Source: Echinicola shivajiensis (GTDB taxonomy: Bacteria > Bacteroidota > Bacteroidia > Cytophagales > Cyclobacteriaceae). From it: 64,000 nt of DNA. Position numbers and translations under genes: made by a program. The stretch spans positions 744,001 to 808,000 of the forward strand of contig NZ_JAHHZM010000001.1 in assembly GCF_018642165.1 (NCBI RefSeq). The letters are read 5' to 3'. The notes below the pieces were generated by a model that saw only the letters and a list, made by a program, of their open reading frames with translations, was not told the origin of the DNA and did not search any database. Positions 47,610 through 59,606 of the stretch are shown here, one piece after another; positions within the stretch are counted from its first letter, which is position 1, and each line of letters starts with the position of its first letter.

Positions 47610-48653
47610 TTAGAAAATGGTCACTTTTTTATTTTCAATTTTATATTCAAAGCTCTCGGAATAAGACAGCCCTTTCAACACATTATCCAACATCTCATTT
47701 TCATACCTTCCGTTTATACCGCCCTTAAATATGACATTATCTTTCACGGTGATTTCGACATCATACCATTCTTCCAGAATCTCAAAGACCTCCTTATGAT
47801 CTGTGTTGTCAAATTTTATGATTCCATCTTTCCAGCCTGTCATCACCTCAGGATCAAAATCACCTTTAACCAGTTCCTTGGCATCTTTGCAGTAACTCAC
47901 CATCTCAAGAGGCCTCAGCTGCTCTGTCATACCACTTGCAGTAATCACCTTTACTTTTCCTGTCAGAAGGGACACCTTTTGTTCTTTATTTTCCGGCTTA
48001 CTATTCACATCAAAAGAAGTCCCCAACACCTTGATTTTCAAATCACCTGATGTGACCACAAATGGCAGTTTTTCATTATGCTCCACATCAAAAAAGGCCT
48101 GGCCGATAAGCTTCACCTCTCTTATGCTGTCAGAAAATTGCGCGGGAAATGATATTGAACTGTTGGAATTAAGTTTCACCAAAGAGCCATCAGGAAGATG
48201 GAAAGACATTTTGGTACCAGCCTTACTGGTTTTGGTCAGCCATTCAACCTTTTTCTCATTTACATCAGAAGTAGTTCCTGGTTGCAAATCCAGGGTCAAC
48301 AAACCCAAAAACAAAGTCACCAACACAAGCACCGCAGCAACTCTATTGGAAATCAAAAAATCTAAAAACTTTTGAGTTCCTGATCTCTTTTCGATCAAAC
48401 CCTCTTTAGACCTGTTATGATGCTTGATAACCCTATCTAGAATCATTTCACTATCATCAGACTCCATTTCAAAAGTTCTCAGTGTCAAAGTCTGGATGCT
48501 TTCCTTTGCCCGTCTCATCATACTGGCCTTCTCTGGGTTTTCCTTTACCCAACTGGACCAATAACGATCCGACTCACTGTCAGGCGCCATCATCCACTGA
48601 ACAAAATGCTCATTAAGTAAAAAGTCTTTTTCCGTCTTAGGATCAAATTGCAT
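47610..48653 (-). CDS. FecR family anti-sigma factor (third pair)
   Basis: This 347-residue anti-sigma regulator has a cytoplasmic N-terminal domain (about 1-95, WMMAPDSESDRYWSSWVKEN), a membrane span near residues 105-123 (VAAVLVLVTLFLGLLTLDL), a periplasmic FecR domain (about 140-240, IGQAFFDVEHN and IKVLGTSFDVNSK) and a DUF4974 end (NVLKGLSYSESFEYKI). It is intact. Its natural partner, the STN domain of the SusC at 44264, is broken by the amber codon, so the signal input may be lost. The closest relative in the window is the FecR at 18524. The ATG at 48653 is clear; its sigma gene lies 137 bases upstream. Confidence 0.93.
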   Translation of the reverse strand: MQFDPKTEKDFLLNEHFVQWMMAPDSESDRYWSSWVKENPEKASMMRRAKESIQTLTLRTFEMESDDSEMILDRVIKHHNRSKEGLIEKRSGTQKFLDFLISNRVAAVLVLVTLFLGLLTLDLQPGTTSDVNEKKVEWLTKTSKAGTKMSFHLPDGSLVKLNSNSSISFPAQFSDSIREVKLIGQAFFDVEHNEKLPFVVTSGDLKIKVLGTSFDVNSKPENKEQKVSLLTGKVKVITASGMTEQLRPLEMVSYCKDAKELVKGDFDPEVMTGWKDGIIKFDNTDHKEVFEILEEWYDVEITVKDNVIFKGGINGRYENEMLDNVLKGLSYSESFEYKIENKKVTIF

Positions 48654-48790
48654 ATGAAAATGTATTCTTTATTACGTTTCTATTAATAAAGAGACATACA
48701 CAAATCAAAAGACCACTATTTGAAATATTATTTTTTACAAATTATTTCAAATAAATACACTAAAACCTACGTTATTGTTTCTTTAAGGAT

Positions 48791-49450
48791 TCATGAAAGA
48801 AAGATAAAAGAGAAAATCAAGGACAAGAGGCTTCGCTTGAAGGGGCTCAGCTTATCTGAAAGCTTATTAAGCACTCTATAGAGCATCGTCCTCACCGTTT
48901 TGGCATTAGCTAGATCAAGCATTTCAGCTATTTCTATATAGCTGAGGTTTTCAAAAAATCTGAGGTTTAAAATTTCTCTTTGTCTAGCGGTTAACTCATT
49001 ACAAGCTTCCTTTACCATTTGTTTTTGCTTATGGTTCAAAAGCGCATCCATGGCAAAATGATCTTCATCTACTAAAAAATAAAAAGCCTCTCCATCTTCT
49101 TCCTCCTCAACATACTTTCTTTCCCTTTTTAGGGACCTAAGGAGGATTCTTCGGAAACTTGAGTACAAATAAAACTTAACAGACTGAGCTACTCCAAGCT
49201 GATCTTTGTGATCAACCAACTTAAAAAACACATCCTGAATGGCATCTTTTATCAAGGCTTCATTGGATGTAAACTGTCTTCCATAAGTAAACAACTTATT
49301 GGAATAGGCCCGATAAATCTTAGACAGTGCGGCATTACTTCCCTTCAAAAAAGCAATCCATAATTCAGTTTCAGAATGCTCCTGAATACTTGGAATTTCT
49401 TTCTTTGACTGGGATTGTCTTTCCTCGTAAAGTCTATTCAATGCCGGCAT
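48791..49450 (-). CDS. ECF RNA polymerase sigma factor (third pair)
   Basis: This 219-residue sigma factor has region 2 at about residues 30-105 (ALSKIYRAYSNKLFTYGRQF, IKDAIQDVFFKLVDHKDQLG) and region 4 at about 145-205 (LTARQREILNLRFFENLSYI, AEMLDLANAKTVRTMLYRVL). An acidic linker (EEEEDGEAFYF) separates them and a hydrophobic tail (LLSLIFSFIFLS) ends the protein. It is closely similar in layout to the sigma factor at 19728, including the acidic linker and the tail. It should control the downstream fecR-susC-susD genes. The preceding DUF3472 gene is closed by a terminator at 49604, so this unit is transcribed separately. Confidence 0.94.
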   Translation of the reverse strand: MPALNRLYEERQSQSKKEIPSIQEHSETELWIAFLKGSNAALSKIYRAYSNKLFTYGRQFTSNEALIKDAIQDVFFKLVDHKDQLGVAQSVKFYLYSSFRRILLRSLKRERKYVEEEEDGEAFYFLVDEDHFAMDALLNHKQKQMVKEACNELTARQREILNLRFFENLSYIEIAEMLDLANAKTVRTMLYRVLNKLSDKLSPFKRSLLSLIFSFIFLS

Positions 49451-49603
49451 TAAACTTTTGTTTAATTACTTAACTTTATATTAATGCCTCTAAAAGTAAA
49501 AAAATAATTTTTCGAATCAATTTCTTTATCCAATAAAATACTCAAAACCTTGACATTCAATCGATATTATCTTACAATTCCCTTCATTCCAAATAATATT
49601 TCA

Positions 49604-49639
49604 CAAAAAACAAAGCCCCTGCCAGAAGGAAGGGGCTTT
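49604..49639 (-). terminator. Rho-independent terminator after the DUF3472 gene
   Basis: Arms AAAGCCCCT (49612-49620) and AGGGGCTTT (49631-49639) form a 9-bp stem, followed on the minus strand by a U-rich tract. It ends the GH2-DUF3472 transcript before the sigma gene. Confidence 0.85.
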
Positions 49640-49665
49640 AATAAACTTGTTATATTAGACTATCG

Positions 49666-50973
49666 CTAATCCAAACTTGAAAAATCAATTTCAGGCTGGT
49701 CCCCAGTTGCCTTTCTATCATGCATGCTGTTCAAATCCACCTTCTCATTGAAAAAACCTCCATTTCTCATAAAGAAAACGCCATTTTCCTCTCCTCCTGC
49801 ATAATCCTGTCTATATCCTCTTCTTGCGATATCATCACCAGTAAATTTAGCTTCTGTAAGCTCTACCCAATTTCCTTCGGTATCCATCGCCCATTGGTTG
49901 GCATAAAGCCCTTTTCTGCCTATATAGCCATTGCTATCTCTGAAATTTTCCAGGAATGAATGCGGACGCTTATACCAAGTATCCGTCTTAGGCCTTAAGA
50001 AACTGGCTATCAATTTCCATTCTCCCACCTCAGGAGCAAAGAAATAAGCCGTATAGATGGTATTTCCTTTTCCATCAGGCTCCACGGAATTTAAGAATTT
50101 ATAGGTATTTCCAGTAATCCATTTGTATCTCATGAAACTCTGACCACCGGAACCTTCATTTCCAAACTCGCCAGTATTAACACCCTCTCCCTTTTTCAAT
50201 AGCTTGATTTGCTGATCTTCAGGGATCTCATCTGGATTATTGGTATGAAAAGGACTCCAAACTGAAAACAAGACCCTTCTTTCATCATCTGAATTGGCCT
50301 GAATACCAAAATAACCTTCCCCAAATCCATTGGCCATATAATAGGAACCATTCGGATCTTCTCCTTCTGGGATTGTCACCTCATTATAAAACCATTTGAA
50401 TTCTTTTTCCTTTGGCAAAGTATAGGACAAGTGAACAGAAGGACCTCTTCTACCCCAGTAAAAGCGGTTACTTTCATTATCCTTGACATAGGTTACCTCT
50501 AAATCATTTTTAGTTCTTACAATAAGGGATTTTAGTGAAGGAAAAGTAGCACCAGTTTTTGAAAGCCCTTGAACATCCACTTGGGTATAACCCGCTGGAA
50601 GGTCAAATAACCCAACACTTACTGTATCTTCGGTTCCAGCCTCTAAAGCAATTGTTTCAGCAGTTTCTCCAACAGTCACTTGTAATTCACTAGAAGATTC
50701 TCTGCTATCCAAAACCAATTGCAACAAGGCCTTTTCAGCTTGGGGCAATTTGAAATAAGTACTGAGCACAGTCTCTTTATTGGACCAGTCCTCAACAGCT
50801 CCACTTCTTCTACTGATTTTGGCACCCTCATGACCTGATGTCACATAGGTGTTCCCTCCCACTGGGATAGACACTTCTGATAAATATTCCTTCTCTATAT
50901 CTTCCAAGGAAACATTATTGCAGGCCATTAGGCCTACAATAAATGATATAGTTAAAAAACTTTTATATCTCAT
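49666..50973 (-). CDS. DUF3472/DUF5077 domain lipoprotein
   Basis: This is a 435-residue lipoprotein with lipobox IVGLMAC (Cys near 18). The first domain (about 30-160, VSIPVGGNTYVTSGHEGAKI) matches the DUF5077-type beta-sandwich often found before DUF3472. The DUF3472 region (about 170-410) includes YYMANGFGEGYFGIQANSDD, VLFSVWSPF, FMRYKWITGNTYKFL and IASFLRPKTDTWY. Such proteins recur in Bacteroidota PULs and may bind or act on glycans, but the activity is not established as far as I know. It starts 11 bases after the LacZ-type GH2 stop codon, so the two are co-transcribed and the product is likely surface-exposed. Confidence 0.85.
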   Translation of the reverse strand: MRYKSFLTISFIVGLMACNNVSLEDIEKEYLSEVSIPVGGNTYVTSGHEGAKISRRSGAVEDWSNKETVLSTYFKLPQAEKALLQLVLDSRESSSELQVTVGETAETIALEAGTEDTVSVGLFDLPAGYTQVDVQGLSKTGATFPSLKSLIVRTKNDLEVTYVKDNESNRFYWGRRGPSVHLSYTLPKEKEFKWFYNEVTIPEGEDPNGSYYMANGFGEGYFGIQANSDDERRVLFSVWSPFHTNNPDEIPEDQQIKLLKKGEGVNTGEFGNEGSGGQSFMRYKWITGNTYKFLNSVEPDGKGNTIYTAYFFAPEVGEWKLIASFLRPKTDTWYKRPHSFLENFRDSNGYIGRKGLYANQWAMDTEGNWVELTEAKFTGDDIARRGYRQDYAGGEENGVFFMRNGGFFNEKVDLNSMHDRKATGDQPEIDFSSLD

Positions 50974-50984
50974 AGCTCTTCAGT

Positions 50985-54361
<3,377 letters not shown>

Positions 54362-54388
54362 AAAAAAAGCAGGAGTCTCCTCCTGCTT
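54362..54388 (-). terminator. Rho-independent terminator after the second fucosidase gene
   Basis: A perfect stem AAGCAGGAG / CTCCTGCTT (54367-54375 and 54380-54388) has a four-base loop, followed by seven U on the minus strand. It lies 29 bases after the stop codon of the fucosidase at 54418. Confidence 0.9.
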
Positions 54389-54417
54389 CAGATCATTTAT
54401 CATAAAATTACAAGACT

Positions 54418-55869
54418 TTATGTCTTCGCCTTTTGGTAAACATTTTCATTTCCTCCATCTCCCGAACTTGGCTCGATCACAATAACCATTGGAGATTGTG
54501 ATTTATGATCAGGGGTATAATGAATAAAATACTCATTTTTATGAATCTCTTCTGGAGTATACTCCTCACCATTCTTTAGCGAATACACTTTCTCTAACTT
54601 TATTTTATCTGGTGTTTTAACCCGAAGAGCTCCATTCAGGGGCATATTGAACACAACCATATAGATCTTCCCAGTCTTGCGGTCTTGGGTATAATATCCC
54701 CAGTCCTGTTTTTCCCAATCCAGATAGCCACAGTCATAGATTGCTTCATGATTGACATCCATCCAGTCTCCAATCTCGGTAGCCAATTGGGTCTCTTCTT
54801 TTCTGATTCCTCCTTCACCATTTGGACCAAAATTCATGACAAAATTCCCATTTAAAGAGACCGATCTTACCAACATTTCTATCAGCTCAAAACTGGTCTT
54901 TACGTGGCCTCTCCAATCGGAGTGATAGCCCCATTGGTTTTCCGGAACCGTCATTACGCAGTCCCAATCATTGCCTTTGACATCTTCTATGGTCTTTGGC
55001 AACTTTCTCTCCCAACCTTGCTCATAATCTCCCATTAGATCTCCATTGCTATCAAAATGACGGTTACCATAATCGTCGGGCCTGAACCTACTTCCTATAA
55101 TCAAGCCTGGAAGCATTTCTCTTAGTTCTGTTTCTAACTCATCAGCAAAGGCGGCCTGCTCTTTCCAAGCAGCATCCCAAGTCCCATCGAACCAAAGGCC
55201 CTTTGTACTCGGATACCTTTCCAGCAATTCAACCAATTGGTTTTTGGTAAACTCTTTGAACTCCTCATATTCCTCACGATCCTTTTCAGTCTTCAAGGTG
55301 GACCGATAACCTGGATGGTTCCAATCGATCACTGAGAAATACAGGTATACATCAATGCCCTCTGCATCATAAGCCTCCACCAATGGACCAATGATATCCT
55401 CCTTGTAAGGAGAGTTACTTACATCATAGTCAGTAAATTCACTGGGCCACAGACAAAAGCCATCATGATGCTTGGTGGTGATGATCATGTATTTGGCGCC
55501 CATATCTTTCGCTTGTTTGGCCCAATCTTTGGCATCAAATTCTTTTGGATCAAACTGTTTGTACAGATTATCATAAGCATCCTTAGGCATTTCCTTCCAT
55601 GAACGGATCCACTCCGCTGCTCCCCCATAATATTTTCCGTCCCAGTGTCCTCCGGCAATTGCATAAACACCCCAATGAATGAACTGGCCCAAACCATAAT
55701 TTCTCCAGGTTTCCATCATTGGATCAGTCCTTTTGCCCAAATCATGTGCCCCATGCCTCAAAGCAATGGAGGTCCTTGGCGTATTCTTTGGGGTTTGGGC
55801 CATGGCCAGCTTAACATTCCCTCCTGCAATCATTACCGATAATGCGGCTCCGCATATCAATTTTTTCAT
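54418..55869 (-). CDS. GH29 alpha-L-fucosidase (copy 2)
   Basis: This 483-residue secreted fucosidase is a retaining exo-enzyme that removes alpha-linked fucose. A signal peptide ends at LAMAQ (about 25). The catalytic TIM barrel contains FIHWGVYAIAGGHWDGK, ITTKHHDGFCLWPSEFTDYD and the nucleophile Asp near 226 in GLWFDGTWDAAW. A C-terminal beta-sandwich starts near 395. It is a tandem copy of the gene at 55950, with long stretches of identical residues such as SRFRPDDYGNRHFDSNGDLM and ENQWGYH. The C-terminus differs more. Eighty bases separate the two genes. It is the last gene before the terminator at 54362. Confidence 0.95.
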   Translation of the reverse strand: MKKLICGAALSVMIAGGNVKLAMAQTPKNTPRTSIALRHGAHDLGKRTDPMMETWRNYGLGQFIHWGVYAIAGGHWDGKYYGGAAEWIRSWKEMPKDAYDNLYKQFDPKEFDAKDWAKQAKDMGAKYMIITTKHHDGFCLWPSEFTDYDVSNSPYKEDIIGPLVEAYDAEGIDVYLYFSVIDWNHPGYRSTLKTEKDREEYEEFKEFTKNQLVELLERYPSTKGLWFDGTWDAAWKEQAAFADELETELREMLPGLIIGSRFRPDDYGNRHFDSNGDLMGDYEQGWERKLPKTIEDVKGNDWDCVMTVPENQWGYHSDWRGHVKTSFELIEMLVRSVSLNGNFVMNFGPNGEGGIRKEETQLATEIGDWMDVNHEAIYDCGYLDWEKQDWGYYTQDRKTGKIYMVVFNMPLNGALRVKTPDKIKLEKVYSLKNGEEYTPEEIHKNEYFIHYTPDHKSQSPMVIVIEPSSGDGGNENVYQKAKT

Positions 55870-55949
55870 CTTATTTAAATAAAGTTATATTGGTTAAAAT
55901 AATTTATATCCCCGTCAAAAAGGCCTTGTGACCCTTTGGGCATATTCCA

Positions 55950-57401
55950 TCAGGTCTTCGCCTTTTGATAAGTTTTTCCTCCTTCCGCATCCATTGAGGA
56001 CGACTCAATAACGATCACAAATGGGGAATTTGAAGCTTTCTCCGTTGAGTAATGAATAAAAAATTCATTTTGATGGATTTCCTCAGGAGTAAAGACCTTA
56101 CTCGGGTCCTTTAATTCATAAACCTTGTCCAGTTGAACTTTTCCGGGAGTTTTGACCCTCAAGGCACCATTGATCGGCATATTAAACACGACCATATAGA
56201 TCTTTCCAGTCTCCCTGTCCTTGGTATAGTAACCCCAGTCTTGTTTTTCCCAGTCAAGATACCCACAAGCGTAAATTGCTTCTTGGTTAACATCCATCCA
56301 ATCCCCAATTTCCTTGAACAGCTGTCTTTCTTCATTTCTGAATTCACCATACCTGTCAGGGCCAAAATTCAATACAAAATTTCCATTCAAGGACACTGAC
56401 TTCACCAACATTTCCACCAATTCAAAACTGGTTTTAACATGGCCCTTCCAATCATAATGGTATCCCCATTGATTTTCGGGAACCGTCATTACACAGTCCC
56501 AATCATTCCCCTTAACATCCTCTATGGTCTTTGGTAATTTTCTTTCCCAACCTTGCTCATAATCTCCCATTAGATCGCCATTGCTATCAAAGTGCCTATT
56601 ACCGTAATCATCAGGTCTGAACCTACTGCCTATGATAATCCCTGGAATCATCTCCCTCATTTCAGCTTCCAATTTATCTGCAAAACCTGCCTGTTCTTTC
56701 CAAGCAGCATCCCAGGTTCCATCAAACCATAGACCTTTGGTACTCGGGTACCTTTCCAATAATTCCAAAATTTGATTTCGTGTGAATGTCTTGAATTCTT
56801 CATAAGCCTCACGGTCTTCAGAAGTTTTCAACTCAGTTCTAAATCCTGGATGGTTCCAGTCCATCACCGAAAAATATAAGTAAACATCAATTCCCTCCGC
56901 TTCATAGGCTTCTACCATTGGACCTATTAAGTCTTTCTCATAAGGGGTACTGGCTATATCATAGTCTGTAAACTCACTTGGCCAAAGACAAAAGCCATCA
57001 TGGTGTTTGGCGGTAATGATCATATATTTCGCCCCCATTGATTTTGCTTGCTTGGCCCACGCTTTAGGGTCAAAACGTTCGGGGTCAAACTGCTTATACA
57101 ATTGATCATAATCCTCACCAGGCATCTCAGACCAAGAACGAATCCAAGAAGAAGCGCCTGGATAATCCTTCCCTTCCCATTTACCGGCCGTAATGGAATA
57201 AACTCCCCAATGGATAAACTGTCCCAAACCATAATCCCTCCACCTTTCCATCATTGGATCAGTTCTTTTCCCTAATCTATGGGCACCATGCTCCAATTCA
57301 ATAGATGTCCTAGGGCTGTTCTCTGACGTTTGGGCCATTACTTTTCCTCCAACTAGCGCCAACATCAGTATTGCCCCTAGTGTAAAATTCCTTAATCTCA
57401 T
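55950..57401 (-). CDS. GH29 alpha-L-fucosidase (copy 1)
   Basis: This secreted fucosidase of about 483 residues is paralogous to the downstream gene at 54418. A signal peptide ends near GKVMAQ (about 24). The barrel carries FIHWGVYSITAGKWEGKDY, ITAKHHDGFCLWPSEFTDYD and the nucleophile Asp near 227 in GLWFDGTWDAAW. A C-terminal beta domain ends with YQKAKT, as in copy 2. I chose the ATG at 57401 because the GTG at 57428 adds a poor leader. Differences from copy 2 cluster in loops (for example WEGKDYPGASSW versus WDGKYYGGAAEW), so the two may prefer different fucose linkages; that is inference. Confidence 0.95.
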   Translation of the reverse strand: MRLRNFTLGAILMLALVGGKVMAQTSENSPRTSIELEHGAHRLGKRTDPMMERWRDYGLGQFIHWGVYSITAGKWEGKDYPGASSWIRSWSEMPGEDYDQLYKQFDPERFDPKAWAKQAKSMGAKYMIITAKHHDGFCLWPSEFTDYDIASTPYEKDLIGPMVEAYEAEGIDVYLYFSVMDWNHPGFRTELKTSEDREAYEEFKTFTRNQILELLERYPSTKGLWFDGTWDAAWKEQAGFADKLEAEMREMIPGIIIGSRFRPDDYGNRHFDSNGDLMGDYEQGWERKLPKTIEDVKGNDWDCVMTVPENQWGYHYDWKGHVKTSFELVEMLVKSVSLNGNFVLNFGPDRYGEFRNEERQLFKEIGDWMDVNQEAIYACGYLDWEKQDWGYYTKDRETGKIYMVVFNMPINGALRVKTPGKVQLDKVYELKDPSKVFTPEEIHQNEFFIHYSTEKASNSPFVIVIESSSMDAEGGKTYQKAKT

Positions 57402-57432
57402 TATTATATTAATTTTTATTTTCCCCACATTT

Positions 57433-59538
57433 TCAGTCCAAGACCCATTCCATTTTATCAGAAATCACTTTACCAGCATCATCTTGTCCTTCCGCCATAA
57501 TTAGGTTATTTCCTTTCTGGAGCATCACCTCAAACTTTTTGTGATGTTTGTTAACTCCTGACAACTCCTTCGTTATTTTCTGCCCATTGACTATCAGCTC
57601 CACGGAAGATAAATTGGTAAAAAGCTGTACCGTAGTATTTGCTTCAGTCCGCTTATTATCTCTGCTATTAGCCAAGTGGATCATCGGTTCAGGATTCCAG
57701 TTAGCTTTATACCAGTAAAAGCTATCTTTCTTTCTTTTTCGATCAAAAGTAACCAAGCCTTTAAGGTTTCTTGCATTCACCCCTCCACGATTCCACATAG
57801 GCACAGCAAACTCAAACATGTTCCATAAATAAGAAGCTGTAATATAAGGATGGTCCTCGATGATGGCCCACTGTTGAATATGGGTCTCGGTTTGATAATT
57901 TTCAGGAAAAAACTTCCCATTTACGGGATTCCTGCTCCCTGGCAATTTTTCGGCACCTTGGTCCATATTGCCATCTGCCCCATATTCTGCAAGCATGACA
58001 ATATGTTCAGGATAGGCTTCTTCTAAACCTTCTACCCATTGCTCCAAATCATCAATCTTACCTTCATACCAGCCATAATAGCGGTTCATTCCTTGCACAT
58101 CTGTGGACAAGTTAGCAGGACGCCACATTTCTCCATAACCGCTTACGGCTACGGTAGGTCGGTCAGGATCATTGGTTTTTGCGATATCATTGAGTTCTCT
58201 CGACAGCACCGCCACATACTCGTCTTCCGTTTTGGAGTACACCTCATTGTGTATTCCCCAAATATAGATGGAAGGATGGTTGGAATTCTGACGCACCAAC
58301 TCTGTCATCTGTTGTTTGGCATTTGCTGCCTCCTCCGAGGTATAAGTATTGACAAAGGGAATTTCTGCCCAAATCAAAAAACCTAAACTGTCTGCAATGG
58401 AATACATATCCTCTGCCTGCTGATAGTGAGCCAAACGTATCGTAGTGGCTCCAATTTCTTTGATCAAAAGCATATCTTCTAAGTGCTGCGACCTACTGAG
58501 TGCATTGCCGTAACCCCATCGATCCTGGTGTCTGGTGACACCATGCATTGGATAAGCCTTTCCGTTTAAAAAGACTCCCTTTCCTGGCTTTATCTCAACT
58601 GATCTTATCCCTAAGAACTGAGTCACCGCATCAAGCACACGATCGCCATCCTCCAGTGATGTAGTAAGCGTATACAAGTACGGATCTTCAACTCCCTGCC
58701 AGAGATGTGGATTTTTAACAGTGAACTCCTGTTCTCCCACGGTCACACCTTGTGGGCGAATAGCCAAAGGCTCCTCAATGACCTTAATACTTTTCCCCTT
58801 AGCATCTTTCACCTCAATACGCAGCGACACACTCTTAGAAGCAATTTCCTTGTTTTCAAGTTTTGCTTTTACACTTATAGTTGCCTGTTTGTCAGAAATA
58901 TCTTTTTGGCGGATAAATATTCCCGGTGAAGCATGATCGGTCACTTTAATATTTACCTTATTGGTGATGATAAGAGATACAGGTCTATAAATCCCTCCAT
59001 ATATGGGAAACAAAAAATGATTAACGGGCAAAACATCTTTTCTCGCCTCATTATTGGTCTTTACCAAGATGGTGTTTTTTTCACCATAGTTTACAGAATG
59101 GGTAATTTCAAAGGCAAATGCAGAATAGCTTCCCTTATGTTCTCCCAAAAAACGGCCATTGACGTAAACTTGAGCTACAGACCCTACTCCCTCGAAGCGG
59201 AGAAACAAACGTTTTTCCTTTAAAGAATCTGCCACTGTGAATTCTTTATGATAAAAACCGTCCCCAGTATAAAAGTCTTTCCCCAACTGCATATCCTCAC
59301 TATTATACGTATGAGGAACGGTCACTTCCTTCCATTCTTCTAGCGAAAATGAAACACCCTTTTCATAATCTTTGGCTCCTTTCTTGAAGAGCCAACCCTG
59401 ATTAAAATCAATTTCTTTTCGCCCTTGAGCAAGCGTGTCAATTGAAATACCAGCAACAAAGCTTAGGGCAACAAATGCCTTATAAATAAATACTGATTTA
59501 GCCATAGACGATCTGATGGCTCTCTTATAATAATTCAT
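57433..59538 (-). CDS. GH2 family glycosidase (beta-galactosidase/beta-glucuronidase type)
   Basis: This 701-residue retaining beta-glycosidase is shorter than LacZ and lacks the small-chain domain. A signal peptide lies within residues 1-38, with a second in-frame ATG at 59505. Domains are a jelly-roll (about 45-180), an Ig-like domain (about 190-310), a TIM barrel from YPMHGVTRHQDRWG (about 330), and a C-terminal Ig-like domain that includes NRGGVNARNLKGLVTFDRKR and VELIVNGQ. The acid/base Glu is near 429 in WGIHNEV and the nucleophile Glu near 517 in LAEYGADG. Sequence alone does not separate galactosidase from glucuronidase or mannosidase activity. It lies between the metalloprotease gene and the first fucosidase. 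Confidence 0.93.
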   Translation of the reverse strand: MNYYKRAIRSSMAKSVFIYKAFVALSFVAGISIDTLAQGRKEIDFNQGWLFKKGAKDYEKGVSFSLEEWKEVTVPHTYNSEDMQLGKDFYTGDGFYHKEFTVADSLKEKRLFLRFEGVGSVAQVYVNGRFLGEHKGSYSAFAFEITHSVNYGEKNTILVKTNNEARKDVLPVNHFLFPIYGGIYRPVSLIITNKVNIKVTDHASPGIFIRQKDISDKQATISVKAKLENKEIASKSVSLRIEVKDAKGKSIKVIEEPLAIRPQGVTVGEQEFTVKNPHLWQGVEDPYLYTLTTSLEDGDRVLDAVTQFLGIRSVEIKPGKGVFLNGKAYPMHGVTRHQDRWGYGNALSRSQHLEDMLLIKEIGATTIRLAHYQQAEDMYSIADSLGFLIWAEIPFVNTYTSEEAANAKQQMTELVRQNSNHPSIYIWGIHNEVYSKTEDEYVAVLSRELNDIAKTNDPDRPTVAVSGYGEMWRPANLSTDVQGMNRYYGWYEGKIDDLEQWVEGLEEAYPEHIVMLAEYGADGNMDQGAEKLPGSRNPVNGKFFPENYQTETHIQQWAIIEDHPYITASYLWNMFEFAVPMWNRGGVNARNLKGLVTFDRKRKKDSFYWYKANWNPEPMIHLANSRDNKRTEANTTVQLFTNLSSVELIVNGQKITKELSGVNKHHKKFEVMLQKGNNLIMAEGQDDAGKVISDKMEWVLD

Positions 59539-59560
59539 TTTAATTAATCAACAAGGAAAG

Positions 59561-59591
59561 ACATTAGGCAAGGCATCACCTCACCTAATGT
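59561..59591 (-). terminator. Weak hairpin after the metalloprotease gene
   Basis: ACATTAGG (59561-59568) pairs with CCTAATGT (59584-59591). The following minus-strand tract is only moderately U-rich (CTTTCCTTG). It may be a weak terminator or a stability hairpin between the metalloprotease and GH2 genes. Confidence 0.4.
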
Positions 59592-59606
59592 GATAATAGA
59601 TTTTAC

